DNA of 57,686 bases from SVQP01 sp045594705 (GTDB lineage: Bacteria; Bacillota; Clostridia; Oscillospirales; CAG-272). Below are positions 14,641-24,234 of the stretch, in pieces. Both the position numbers and the translations under genes were made by a program. The stretch spans positions 1-57,686 of the forward strand of contig JAZNZB010000083.1 in NCBI GenBank assembly GCA_045594705.1, written 5' to 3'. The notes beneath the pieces were generated by a model. The model ran no database searches. It had not been told where the DNA came from and saw nothing but the letters and a program-made list of their open reading frames with translations. Numbering within the stretch: position 1 is the stretch's first letter; every line of letters begins with the position of its first letter.

Positions 14641-17256
14641 ATGAACAGAAATTTCAGATCCATGATTACCATGGCTGTATGTCTGGTTCTGGTCGCTCTG
14701 ATGATTGCTAGCTGCGGTTCCAAGACCGAGGGCCCTGTAGAACAGGTTAAGCTGAAGCAGGCAGAGTACAACACCACCACCAGCGTAATGCCCAGTAACT
14801 GGAATGAGCTGACCTACGCTGACAACAATGATACTCAGATCATGAGTTACATTGGCTCCTCTTTCTTCGACTATGACTATAAGTTCGAGAATGATGAGAA
14901 GTACAACGAAGACGGCTCCATCAACAAGGACGCTATCGTTCCCGGTGCGTACACCACCAACTACTCCGCAGCTACCAAGCTGGAGGACGTAACTTCTTCC
15001 GTTGACGCTAAGTGGGGCTACACCGACGAGCAGAAGGCAGAAGGCGGCTACGCTTGGAAGATCACCCTGCGTGAGGACCTGAAGTGGGATGATGGTACTC
15101 CCATCACCGCTGCTGATTTCGAGTGGACCATGCAGCAGGTTCTGGACCCCAAGTTCATGAACTTCCGCGCAAACACCTATTATGACACCCTCAGAATCAA
15201 GAACGCTAAGGAATACTTCTTCTCCGGCGCTCCCATCTACGCTCCTATCGTTCCCGCATACGGCGCAGATGAGACCCCCGACTACTCCTTCGAGATCGAA
15301 GGCGCAGAGGTTTATCTGAACGTTACCACCACCGGCATGACCCTGGCTGGCTACTCCCTGACCGACCTGATCACCAACTACGTTGGTTCCGATGAGGCTG
15401 TTGCAGCTCTGAAGGTTATCGCTGATGCTGCTAACGAGTATGGCTACACTCTGATCACCGCTGAGAACATGGAAACTGCTAAGGAACTGATCGGCTACGC
15501 TCTGATGCCCTTCGGTATGGACTGGAGCACCATGGATGAGGCTACTCAGACCGAGCTGTTCAAGGAAACCCTGTTCTACATCTCCGGTTACGGTGATGAG
15601 GTTGCTTGGGAAACCGTTGGCGTATACGCTATTCCCGAGGAGAACGCTATCGTTGTCTGCATGGACATCAACTTCGAATTCCTGAGAGAAGACGGCAGCC
15701 TGTCCGTATGGGCTCCCTACTACTTCTCCAGCCTGCCTCTGGTACACAAGGCAAAGTATGACGCTGCAAGAATTGAGCCTGCTGAAGGCGCAACTCTCTG
15801 GACCTCCAAGTACAACTCCTCTCTCGAGACCACCGCTTCCTGGGGCCCCTACAAGCTCGTTGAGTTTGAGGCAGGTTCTCACTACAGACTGGAAAAGAAC
15901 GAGTACTGGTACGGTTGGAACATGGAACAGTACAAGAACCAGTACAACATTACCGCTATCAACTGCCGTAAGGTTGAGGAGTTCGCTACCAAGTGGATGG
16001 GCTTCCTGAACGGTACTTACGACGACGCTTCCCTCCAGACTGAAAACGTAGGCGAGTACATCGACTCCAAGTACGTTTACTTCACCTCTACCTCTACCGG
16101 TACCTTCGGTATGCAGCTGTACTCCAACCTCGACGTGCTGAAGAACAGCCAAAACAACAACGGTATTCTGGCTATCCAGGAATTCCGTCACGCATTCAAC
16201 CTCGCTCTGAACAGAAGTGACGTCGTTGAAAAGATCTGGCCCGGTTCCGCAGTTCCTTGCTTCGGTCTGATCAACGTTGCTTACTACTATGACATCGAAA
16301 ACGCTCCCGACCTGGCTGACGGCGGCCAGTACCGTAACACCAAGACCGCAAAAGAGGGTATCCTCCGTGCATACGGCTTCGAGCAGGCTGCTGACGGCAC
16401 CTGGTCCAGCGGTTCTCTGACCGGTCTGTCCACCGATGACGCTTACGAAGCACTCACCGGTTACAACCCCACTCTCGCTAAGGAAAAGATGCAGGCTGCT
16501 ATCGATATCCTGCTTGCTGATCCCGAGAAGTATGGCTACGATTCTTCCAAGAACATCACCATCGTTTACGGTTCTTCCTCTGATACTGATAAGCAGAGAT
16601 TCAGAGCTGATTACCTCCAGGGCATCCTGGACGATCTGACCAAGGGCACCGCTCTTGAGGACAAGATCGACGTCGTATTCGACGCATCCGCAGGTTCTCA
16701 GTGGGCAGAAGCTTTCCGTTCCGGCGCAACTCAGATCGGTTTCGGTTACGGCTTCTCCGGTAACGCATTCAACCCCTTCGACATCATCGGCGCATTCGTT
16801 AACCCCGATGACTCCCTGAACTACCACATGTACTGGGATACCAGCTCCATTCCTATGACTCTGACCATGCCCGCAGGCGACTACGAGGGTGCAGGTGAGG
16901 AAATCACCATGAGCATCCAGAACTGGTACTTCTGCCTGAACGGTCTGGCAGCTTCCGAGGAGCAGGAAAAGCAGTACAACTGGGGCGACGGTTACGCTCC
17001 TGTTGAAGCAAGACTGATGGTCCTCTCCGCTCTGGAAGAGGTTACCATTAAGGAGTCCCGTTCCGTTATGCTGATCGCTGACGGTGGCGGATCCTTCCTG
17101 GGCGCTAAGTTCTCTTACTTCTCTGAGGACGAGCACACCTTCATGGGCTTCGGCGGCCTGAGATACATTGAGGTTAACTACACCGATGCTGAATGGCAGG
17201 AATTCGTTGCTGCTAACGGCAATGACCTCTCCGCTGAGTACAAGAAGTCCGAGTAA
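14641..17256 (+). CDS. Large oligopeptide-type substrate-binding lipoprotein
   Basis: An 871-aa lipoprotein; the ATG at 14641 follows GGAGG. The signal ends in a lipobox, MIASC with Cys at about 25. Family 5 (OppA/DppA) features include KITLREDLKWDDGTPITAAD followed by FEWTMQQVLDP, and later IQEFRHAFNLALNRSDVVEK. Usual members are about 500-600 aa; this one is about 300 residues longer. The codons are strongly biased to a small set (GCT, GGT, AAC, TTC), more than in neighbouring genes, which suggests very high expression. It is separated from the permease genes by a hairpin and a 349-base gap, a common way to make more binding protein than membrane subunits. The ligand is probably peptide-like. 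Confidence 0.9.
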   Translation: MNRNFRSMITMAVCLVLVALMIASCGSKTEGPVEQVKLKQAEYNTTTSVMPSNWNELTYADNNDTQIMSYIGSSFFDYDYKFENDEKYNEDGSINKDAIVPGAYTTNYSAATKLEDVTSSVDAKWGYTDEQKAEGGYAWKITLREDLKWDDGTPITAADFEWTMQQVLDPKFMNFRANTYYDTLRIKNAKEYFFSGAPIYAPIVPAYGADETPDYSFEIEGAEVYLNVTTTGMTLAGYSLTDLITNYVGSDEAVAALKVIADAANEYGYTLITAENMETAKELIGYALMPFGMDWSTMDEATQTELFKETLFYISGYGDEVAWETVGVYAIPEENAIVVCMDINFEFLREDGSLSVWAPYYFSSLPLVHKAKYDAARIEPAEGATLWTSKYNSSLETTASWGPYKLVEFEAGSHYRLEKNEYWYGWNMEQYKNQYNITAINCRKVEEFATKWMGFLNGTYDDASLQTENVGEYIDSKYVYFTSTSTGTFGMQLYSNLDVLKNSQNNNGILAIQEFRHAFNLALNRSDVVEKIWPGSAVPCFGLINVAYYYDIENAPDLADGGQYRNTKTAKEGILRAYGFEQAADGTWSSGSLTGLSTDDAYEALTGYNPTLAKEKMQAAIDILLADPEKYGYDSSKNITIVYGSSSDTDKQRFRADYLQGILDDLTKGTALEDKIDVVFDASAGSQWAEAFRSGATQIGFGYGFSGNAFNPFDIIGAFVNPDDSLNYHMYWDTSSIPMTLTMPAGDYEGAGEEITMSIQNWYFCLNGLAASEEQEKQYNWGDGYAPVEARLMVLSALEEVTIKESRSVMLIADGGGSFLGAKFSYFSEDEHTFMGFGGLRYIEVNYTDAEWQEFVAANGNDLSAEYKKSE

Positions 17257-17301
17257 TCATTGAAGAGCTGACTTGTTAGTTCTTTAATATCTAAGCAAAC
17301 G

Positions 17302-17325
17302 GCGGTGAGCCATCGCGCTCACCGC
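17302..17325 (+). terminator. Hairpin between binding-protein and permease genes
   Basis: A 9-bp stem GCGGTGAGC/GCTCACCGC with a 6-base loop lies 45 bases after the stop. The T-run after it is poor (TGATTTGCG), so partial termination or protection of the upstream mRNA is more likely than full termination. Confidence 0.6.
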
Positions 17326-17605
17326 TGATTTGCGTATTTACCCACATTTACAAAAGTTCATAGACTATCAAAAAAGAACGTAAAGAATTTTAAAAGACTG
17401 TTCAACGTCTGCGCCGTTGCACCTAAAACGGCATATTATTACGTACATCAACAGTAAAAAAGACAACTTATAGGCTTTGAAAATTGATTGATCGCAGGAT
17501 CAATTTGTGATAGCGCGCAATTTGGCGCGCAAAGGTCCTTTGGATCTTCGGGCCTTCGGGCTCGGAATATGAACGCGAAAACAACAAAACAGAGGAGAAA
17601 AACCT
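17326..17605 (+). other. Structured 280-base intergenic leader before the permease genes
   Basis: No gene was found here. Several small hairpins follow each other: AAATTGAT...ATCAATTT (about 17481-17506), GCGCGCAATTTGGCGCGC (about 17514-17531), and CTTCGGGCCTTCGGG. No clear sigma-A promoter was seen. The region could stabilise or pace translation of the downstream transporter genes. Confidence 0.4.
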
Positions 17606-18613
17606 ATGTATATGTTTAAATATGTGACCAAGCGTTTGGGCTTGATGCTGTTCACATTCCTCATCATTTTCACGATGTGCTTTGTGCTGATCAAGCTGCT
17701 GCCTATCCCCACGGGTGCTCTCCCGGGACAGGACCCCGAGGTGGTTATGAAAACACTCGAGGGCAGAGGCTGGATCACGAACATCAAAGAAGGAGAAAAC
17801 GGCGTTTGGTCTTATGACAGAGTGCCGATTCTCATCCAGTACGGCACGTACCTCAAGAGAATTATCACCCAGGGTGACTTCGGTATCGTCACCACCTACG
17901 GTGAGTATCTCAACATGAACATCTGGAAGGTATTTACCAGCCATCTTCCTCCCACAATTCTGATTAACATCTACTCCAGCTTGATCGGTGTTCCCATCGG
18001 TCTTGGCCTGGGTATTTTGGCTGCGCTCAAAAAGAATAAGTGGCAGGACCAGGTGATCAACATTTTTATCATTCTGTTGATCTCTCTGCCGTCCATCGTG
18101 CTGGCTCTTCTGATCCAGTACCTGCTGTGCTTCAAGTTCAACATCTTCCCGCTGAACATGTCCACCAGTAACCAGTATTTCACCTGGCCGGTATTCAAGT
18201 CTATGCTGCCCGCGGTATTTGCGCTTTGCCTTGGCTCGGTTGCAGGATACGCGCGTTACACCCGTGCAGAGCTTTCCGAGGTGCTGACGGGCGAGTTCAT
18301 GCTGCTGGCAAGAACCAAGGGTCTGACCAAGAGACAGGCCATTTTCCGCCATGCAATGCGTAACTCTATGGTCGTTATTTTCCCCTCTATTTTGAGTGAA
18401 TTTATCTCTGTCCTCTCCGGCTCTCTGATCATTGAAAAAATGTTCGGTATCAACGGTGTGGGCGGACTCTACCTAAACTCTATTACGTTCCAGGACTACG
18501 ATTTCTTTATGCTTCTGTCCGGATTCTATACTCTGGTCGGTCTGACAGCGAGCATTGTAATCGATATCAGTTATGGTATTATTGACCCGAGAATCAGAAT
18601 GGGGGCGAAGTAA
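17606..18613 (+). CDS. Peptide-type ABC transporter permease (OppB/DppB family)
   Basis: A membrane protein of 335 aa of normal family length, with GAGGAG before the ATG. The first helix (MFTFLIIFTMCFVLIKLL region) is followed by an external loop and the BPD_transp_1 core, in which KNKWQDQVINIFIILL marks the central helices. The EAA-type cytoplasmic loop is seen in FMLLARTKGLTKRQAIFRHA, the site that contacts the ATPase. It ends ISYGIIDPRIRMGAK, a typical DppB tail. The next permease gene follows after 2 bases. Confidence 0.93.
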   Translation: MYMFKYVTKRLGLMLFTFLIIFTMCFVLIKLLPIPTGALPGQDPEVVMKTLEGRGWITNIKEGENGVWSYDRVPILIQYGTYLKRIITQGDFGIVTTYGEYLNMNIWKVFTSHLPPTILINIYSSLIGVPIGLGLGILAALKKNKWQDQVINIFIILLISLPSIVLALLIQYLLCFKFNIFPLNMSTSNQYFTWPVFKSMLPAVFALCLGSVAGYARYTRAELSEVLTGEFMLLARTKGLTKRQAIFRHAMRNSMVVIFPSILSEFISVLSGSLIIEKMFGINGVGGLYLNSITFQDYDFFMLLSGFYTLVGLTASIVIDISYGIIDPRIRMGAK

Positions 18614-18615
18614 GT

Positions 18616-20304
18616 ATGACGAATTATAATCAGTACCAAAACATCCCCGCGGAAAAATTCCGATTTGCCAAGAGAAACGACTTAAGTCACGATAAAAAGT
18701 TTGAAACAAAGCCTGTCAGCTATTGGCAGGGCGCATTCCGTCGCTTTGCAAAAAATAAGGGCGCGGTCGTTGGCGCGATCGTCATTCTGTTCCTTGTTTT
18801 GTTTGCAATTATCGCACCCTTCTTTACACCCTTTACGCCCGCATACTACGATATGACGTATGCGTATGCAACTCCCAAGAACAAATTCTTTGCTGAGCAC
18901 AACATTCCTTTTTGGGATGGTGCAAGAGAGAAGAATACCAACACGATCGGTTATCTCAAGGATCAGGCACTTGCTGCCGAGACCGGCAGAGACGTCATCA
19001 AGGGTGAGGTGACCAAAGAAGAGGACGGAACCTATACTTATCGCTACGACACTTACTACGGTATCGGTTTTGGTAAGTACAAGGAGATCACTCCCGAAAA
19101 GTACGAGGATATCCAGAGATATCAGAATGAAACCGGCCGTCAGGTTCTGTATCCTGTGGTCAAGGTTTCCGATAGACCCACGCTGGAAAAGAATAAGTAT
19201 GATGCAAACGTTTACTACGTAGTAGAAAACAAGAATGCATCCATTCTGCGTCCCAAGCTGGATGAGAACGGCGATTTCATTCCCAACTACTGGAAGTACG
19301 AGCTTGACAGCATGCCCTCTACCGTAGCACCCTACGATTCTCTGATAATTGAGGGCGAGGACGGTATTGTGGAAGAGGTTACCGTATATGACGAGAACGG
19401 CCTTGCAGTAAGAGACAAAAACGGCAAGATCGTCAAGGAAAAGAACACGTATTACTATGCTTACGGTGTTCAGCTGCCCAGCACTGTGCAGGTCAGAGTC
19501 GAATACTACGAGTACTATATCTATGAGCACACCCAGGAAAAGAACGACGGTATCACCGAGCCTCTGTTCCTGTTCGGTGCAACCGATACGGGTAAGGATA
19601 TCTTTGCTTGCCTTGCATACGGTGCAAGATTCTCCTTCATTTTCGCATCCATCGTTGCAATCGTCAACTTTGTTGTCGGCGTGATCTGGGGCTCTATCTC
19701 GGGTTACTTCGGTGGCAAGCTGGACCTTGCCATGGAACGTTTCTGTGAGATCCTGGGTTCTGTTCCTTCCATGATCATCATCACGCTGCTCAAATACCAC
19801 GTAGGTGCATTTATTCTGAAGCACGCGCTATACGAGTTGGTGGATATCCAAAGTGCAATCATCCTGTTTATTTCCTTCTTTGCAACCGGTTGGATCGGTA
19901 TGGCAGGCAGAACGCGTATGCAGTTCTACCGCTTCAAGAACCAGGAGTACGTTCTGGCTGCAAGAACGCTGGGTGCAGGTGATGCAAGAATCATGTTCAA
20001 GCACATTTTCCCCAACGGTATCGGTACCATTGTTACCAGCGTTGCGCTGGTCATCCCCTCCATGATCTACTCGGAGACCAGCCTTTCCTACCTGGGCATT
20101 ATCAACCTCGAAGCGGGCAGTCTGACCAGTGTCGGTACACTGATCAATGCAGGACAAAAGGCGTTTGCAACGGGTGAAGCGTACAGAGCCTTCGTCGCCC
20201 TGTTCCCCTGCGCGTTCCTGGTGCTTCTGATGCTCAGCTTCAACTTGTTCGGTAATGGTCTGAGAGACGCGTTCAACCCGTCGCTCAGAGGATCGGAGGA
20301 GTAA
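18616..20304 (+). CDS. Peptide-type ABC transporter permease (OppC/DppC family) with large external insertion
   Basis: A membrane protein of 562 aa; family members are usually about 300. An N-terminal cytoplasmic tail and first membrane helix (about 50-72, GAVVGAIVILFLVLFAIIAP) are followed by roughly 230 polar residues before the canonical TDTGKDIFACLAYGARFSF. In ordinary DppC this motif comes some 20-30 residues after the first helix. The insertion is rich in Tyr, Lys and Glu and is predicted to lie outside the cell. The core then follows, with the EAA loop YVLAARTLGAGDARIMFKHI. It sits 2 bases after the first permease gene and is adjacent to the ATPase gene. Confidence 0.9.
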   Translation: MTNYNQYQNIPAEKFRFAKRNDLSHDKKFETKPVSYWQGAFRRFAKNKGAVVGAIVILFLVLFAIIAPFFTPFTPAYYDMTYAYATPKNKFFAEHNIPFWDGAREKNTNTIGYLKDQALAAETGRDVIKGEVTKEEDGTYTYRYDTYYGIGFGKYKEITPEKYEDIQRYQNETGRQVLYPVVKVSDRPTLEKNKYDANVYYVVENKNASILRPKLDENGDFIPNYWKYELDSMPSTVAPYDSLIIEGEDGIVEEVTVYDENGLAVRDKNGKIVKEKNTYYYAYGVQLPSTVQVRVEYYEYYIYEHTQEKNDGITEPLFLFGATDTGKDIFACLAYGARFSFIFASIVAIVNFVVGVIWGSISGYFGGKLDLAMERFCEILGSVPSMIIITLLKYHVGAFILKHALYELVDIQSAIILFISFFATGWIGMAGRTRMQFYRFKNQEYVLAARTLGAGDARIMFKHIFPNGIGTIVTSVALVIPSMIYSETSLSYLGIINLEAGSLTSVGTLINAGQKAFATGEAYRAFVALFPCAFLVLLMLSFNLFGNGLRDAFNPSLRGSEE

Positions 20305-22518
20305 ATGAATAATAAAGAAATTAAACTGTCAGTTAATAATTTGAAGGTCTCCTTCCGTACGGACGGAGGCAAGGTGCAGGCAGTACGTGATATTTCCTTC
20401 GACCTTTACAAGGGCGAAACCTTGGCGATCGTAGGTGAGTCCGGCTCGGGTAAGTCGGTTACCTCCAAGGCCATCATGGGTATTTCTGCAGTCAACGCCA
20501 TCTATGAGGGTGGCGAGATCCTGTATGACGGTCAGGATCTGACCCGTATACCCGAGGAAGAAATGCACAAGCTGCGCGGTGACAAGATCGCAATGATCTT
20601 CCAGGATCCGCTTTCCTCGCTCAACCCCATCATGCGTATCGGCAGACAGATTACCGAGGCAATGCTGCTCAAGAACAAAGCCAACCGTAAGGAAGGCCGC
20701 GTTACCTTCAACAAAACCCTTGCGATTTTGTCCGAGACCATGAAGAAGGCCCTGGTGCAAAGCGGAAACCATTATTTCTCCGAAGCTGACGTGGATCGCT
20801 ATATCAAGACCTTTGATAGCTTTAACATCCAGGCGATCAATCTGGAGAACAGCTACGCAGAGTCCCGCACGCACACCGAGGAGCTGATCGCGCTCATGGA
20901 GGACTACCTCTTCATGACCGAAAAGAACCAGAAGATCGATGCTGTGGGTGATCTTAAGCAAATTGCCCGCAAGCTGGAAATGATCCAAGACAAGTATTTT
21001 ACCTCGAAGTACGCAGATCTGCTCAAGGGTCACGGTGCTGCGCTTATTGAAGCTGTTAACAATGAAAAGAACTCGGTCAACAAGGCTGCAGGCGAAAAGG
21101 CATCGCAGAAGGTGGCAACCGCTGCGACTGTAAAGGTGCTTGAGGCTGTCAAGATGACTGCGCAGGATATGCTTGCCCAGACGCCCTATAACTTCTTCAG
21201 AATCGGGTATTACGTATACAAGCATCCCGAGGTGGATCTGAGCCGTATGCCCGCGGAGCAAGCAAACGAAATGGCTTACAAGTTCCTGATGGACGATTTT
21301 ATGAATTCGTTCATCGACTTGGAAAAGATTGCTGTCCAGTATTCCTTTGAAAAGACGCTGGAGAATAAGAAGGAAGCCATTACCGAGCTGCAGAAGACGA
21401 TCGATTTCTTCAAGGCAGGCAATTTCACCGAGCGTGAGGCCGAAGAGATCTGCAAGAGCATTAAGAGAAGTGTATTTTCTGCCATCGATCCCTTGGCGAT
21501 CATCAAGGATAACGTTGCTTATACCTTTGGCGGTGCTTTGGAGAGAGAGGTTGAGAAGTATTTCTACTATATCAAGAACAATCCCAAGGAAGAGGCTCGC
21601 TTTGCAAAGCAGACCGCAAAGAGAGAGGCCTTGCTTGCAAAGGGTAAGACCGTAGAGTGGACTGTTGTCCCCAAGTCAGTGATCGAGCCCGAGGTACAGA
21701 TCGAGAATATCGCATCCGTACTGACCCGCGTGATGAACAAGTTCGTAGCAGACGTTGCAAACGCAGGAAACGTGAATTACGATCAGCGTTGCATTGAGAT
21801 CATTGATTTCCTGAAGGAAAAGGCATCTCAGATCGTCAATAAGCTGACCAAGCGTATTGCCAAGGAAAAGGCGATCAAGCTCATGGAGGAGGTTGGTATC
21901 CCCGAGGCAAGAATGCGCTTCAGACAGTATCCGTTTGAGTTCTCCGGCGGTATGCGTCAGCGTATCGTTATTGCGATCGCGCTTTCGGCTAACCCCGACA
22001 TCCTGATCTGCGACGAGCCCACCACGGCGCTTGACGTAACCATTCAGGCACAGATCCTTGAGCTGATCAACAAGCTTAAGAGAGAGCGTAACCTTTCCAT
22101 TATCTTTATTACGCACGACCTTGGCGTCGTTGCAAATATGGCAGACAGAATTGCCGTGATGTATGCCGGTAAGATCGTAGAGTACGGTACCGCAGAAGAG
22201 GTCTTCTACAATCCTCAGCACCCCTACACCTGGGCACTGCTGTCCTCTATGCCTGACCTGGATACCAACGAAAAGCTGGACGCTATTCCCGGTACCCCTC
22301 CGAATATGATCTATCCTCCCGTTGGAGACGCGTTTGCGGAAAGAAACAAGTACGCAATGGAGATCGACTTCGAAATGCAGCCGCCTATGTATCAGGTTTC
22401 GCCCACACACTATGCGGCAACCTGGTTGCTCCATCCCAATGCTCCCAAGGTAGAAATGCCCAAGATCATCACCGAGCGTATCAATAGAATGAAGGAAAGA
22501 GGTGGCAACAATGGATAA
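20305..22518 (+). CDS. OppD-type ABC ATPase with a ~390-residue insertion in its nucleotide-binding domain
   Basis: A 737-aa ATPase; OppD proteins are usually about 330. The start follows the previous stop directly (TAAATG), with GGAGG in that stop region. Walker A GESGSGKS is at 44-51 and the Q-loop at Gln100 (MIFQDPLSSLNP). The ABC signature FSGGMRQR appears only at about 546, followed by Walker B ILICDEPTTALD, H-loop THD, and the oligopeptide C-domain (PQHPYTWALLSSMPD, PGTPPNM). Residues about 124-515 are therefore an insertion between Q-loop and signature. It is mostly charged and helical, with no Cys cluster or second ATPase motif. All catalytic motifs are intact and in frame. Confidence 0.93.
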   Translation: MNNKEIKLSVNNLKVSFRTDGGKVQAVRDISFDLYKGETLAIVGESGSGKSVTSKAIMGISAVNAIYEGGEILYDGQDLTRIPEEEMHKLRGDKIAMIFQDPLSSLNPIMRIGRQITEAMLLKNKANRKEGRVTFNKTLAILSETMKKALVQSGNHYFSEADVDRYIKTFDSFNIQAINLENSYAESRTHTEELIALMEDYLFMTEKNQKIDAVGDLKQIARKLEMIQDKYFTSKYADLLKGHGAALIEAVNNEKNSVNKAAGEKASQKVATAATVKVLEAVKMTAQDMLAQTPYNFFRIGYYVYKHPEVDLSRMPAEQANEMAYKFLMDDFMNSFIDLEKIAVQYSFEKTLENKKEAITELQKTIDFFKAGNFTEREAEEICKSIKRSVFSAIDPLAIIKDNVAYTFGGALEREVEKYFYYIKNNPKEEARFAKQTAKREALLAKGKTVEWTVVPKSVIEPEVQIENIASVLTRVMNKFVADVANAGNVNYDQRCIEIIDFLKEKASQIVNKLTKRIAKEKAIKLMEEVGIPEARMRFRQYPFEFSGGMRQRIVIAIALSANPDILICDEPTTALDVTIQAQILELINKLKRERNLSIIFITHDLGVVANMADRIAVMYAGKIVEYGTAEEVFYNPQHPYTWALLSSMPDLDTNEKLDAIPGTPPNMIYPPVGDAFAERNKYAMEIDFEMQPPMYQVSPTHYAATWLLHPNAPKVEMPKIITERINRMKERGGNNG

Positions 22519-23788
22519 GCAGAACCAAGAAGTATTGCTGAAAGTAGACCACCTTTGCCAGTATTTCCGTTTGGGACGCAAGGACCTCAAGGCAGTTGAC
22601 GATGTCAGCTTTGAAATCAGAAAGGGAGAGACCTTTGGTCTTGTCGGTGAGTCCGGTTGCGGTAAGACGACCACAGGCCGTTCTATCATCAAGCTTTACG
22701 ATATTACCTCGGGTAACGTATATTTCAAGGGTCAGCGAATCAGTGCAGGTACGCGCTCCTATAAGGATGCGATCGCCAATGCACGTGCTGACGCCAAGAA
22801 GAAGATCCAGGCACTTAAGGAGGAAAAGCCCGCCAGTGCCCAGAGAAGAGCAGAGATCGAGGCGGAGATCAGACTGATCAAGAATGAGCTCGCAGAAACC
22901 ATTGCCAAGAACAAGGTTCTCATCAGAGATGCCAAGTTCGACCATAAGGAAGTGGATAAGCAGTATGCGGCTTCTCTGATCAAAGCCTTGGACGAGGAAT
23001 TTGCTGAAAAGTTCCAGATTGCAAAGGGCGATGCAGCACAGACCAAGGCGCTGCAAAGAGAATACAAGAACAGACGTCGCGTTGCAAAAAAGAGCAAGTA
23101 TATCACCCAAATCCAGATGATCTTCCAGGACCCCATCGCGTCTCTTGACCCCCGTATGACGGTCCGCGATATCATCGCAGAGGGCCTGATCATCAACGGT
23201 GTGACCGACAAGGAGTATATTAACAAGAAGGTATACGAAATTCTGGAGACGGTTGGTCTTGTGCGTGAGCATGCAGACCGTTATCCCCACGAGTTCTCGG
23301 GCGGTCAGCGTCAGCGTATCGGTATTGCGAGAAGCGTTGTGATGCAGCCCGAAATGATCATCGCGGACGAGCCGGTTTCCGCACTTGACGTATCCATTCA
23401 GGCGCAGGTCATCAACCTGCTCAACGATCTGCGTGAAAGCCAAGGCCTGACCATCCTGTTTATCGCGCACGATTTGTCTGTCGTGAAGTATTTCTCGGAC
23501 AGAATCGGTGTTATGTACTTTGGTAAGATGGTAGAGCTTGCAGATTCGGACGAGCTGTTCAAGCATCCGCTGCACCCCTATACCAAGTCGCTGTTGTCCG
23601 CAATTCCGCTGCCTGACCCGGTTTACGAGAAGCAGCGTACCAGAATTACGTACAATCCGATTGCAGAGCACGATTATTCTGTGGATAAGCCCTCCTTCCG
23701 CGAGATCAGCCCCGGACATTTCGTACTTTGCAACAATGCAGAGGAGATCAAGTATAAGAAGATCGTCAATGGCGAGATGGAAGGTTAA
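22511..23788 (+). CDS. OppF-type ABC ATPase with a coiled-coil insertion
   Basis: A 425-aa ATPase, about 100 longer than usual. The ATG at 22511 overlaps the oppD-like gene by 8 bases and has AGAGGTGG upstream; a GTG at 22502 is possible. Walker A GESGCGKTT is at 46-54, but the Q-loop (IFQDPIASLDPRM) is at Gln206, about 160 residues on instead of about 56. The inserted part, roughly 78-195, is Ala/Lys/Glu/Arg-rich and predicts a coiled coil. The signature FSGGQRQR (about 262), Walker B MIIADEPVSALD and H-loop AHD are normal. It pairs with the OppD-like subunit. Confidence 0.93.
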   Translation: MDKQNQEVLLKVDHLCQYFRLGRKDLKAVDDVSFEIRKGETFGLVGESGCGKTTTGRSIIKLYDITSGNVYFKGQRISAGTRSYKDAIANARADAKKKIQALKEEKPASAQRRAEIEAEIRLIKNELAETIAKNKVLIRDAKFDHKEVDKQYAASLIKALDEEFAEKFQIAKGDAAQTKALQREYKNRRRVAKKSKYITQIQMIFQDPIASLDPRMTVRDIIAEGLIINGVTDKEYINKKVYEILETVGLVREHADRYPHEFSGGQRQRIGIARSVVMQPEMIIADEPVSALDVSIQAQVINLLNDLRESQGLTILFIAHDLSVVKYFSDRIGVMYFGKMVELADSDELFKHPLHPYTKSLLSAIPLPDPVYEKQRTRITYNPIAEHDYSVDKPSFREISPGHFVLCNNAEEIKYKKIVNGEMEG

Positions 23789-23794
23789 GACGTA

Positions 23795-24223
23795 GTGAAA
23801 CAGGAAAATAAGAAATTTCTCATCAATTTTCTGGTTTGGTTCGGTATTGCCTCGCTGATTACGGTCGGCGTATTCGCCATCAAGGGCTTTTTTACGGATG
23901 ATCTTGGCAAGAATCTCATGGTTCTGGCTGACGGATTCTTCGTGTCCGGCATTCTGGTGTCCATGTTTGCAGGACTGATGTTTGTCAGCAGCCAGGGCGC
24001 GCTGCTCGGTATTGGATTTATCCTGAGAAACGTTGTGCTGACCTGGTTTGTCCCCATGGGCAGAAAAAAGCAGGAGCTGTACGGTGATTACCGCGAGCGC
24101 AAAATGAAGGAATTGAAAAAGGCCTTCGATTTTGCCATGCTGATCGTTGGACTGGCGTTCCTTGCCGTCGGCATTGTGTTTAACGTGATCTGGTATTGCA
24201 ATTTTTACGATATCCCGGTCTGA
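23795..24223 (+). CDS. DUF3899-type small membrane protein, last gene of the transporter operon
   Basis: A 142-aa protein with four predicted membrane helices. The charged loop MGRKKQELYGDYRERKMKEL between helices 3 and 4 is typical of DUF3899 proteins, which have no known function. The only suitable start is the GTG at 23795, 6 bases after the oppF-like stop, with AAGG upstream. It is cotranscribed with the peptide transporter and is followed by the operon terminator. Confidence 0.8.
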   Translation: MKQENKKFLINFLVWFGIASLITVGVFAIKGFFTDDLGKNLMVLADGFFVSGILVSMFAGLMFVSSQGALLGIGFILRNVVLTWFVPMGRKKQELYGDYRERKMKELKKAFDFAMLIVGLAFLAVGIVFNVIWYCNFYDIPV

Positions 24224-24234
24224 TGACCCAATCA

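Noticed and set aside
14620..17136. An 838-codon open frame on the minus strand
   Set aside because: It is the mirror of the binding lipoprotein gene. The strong codon bias of that gene (few reverse-complement stops) opens the opposite strand by chance; no family is recognisable.
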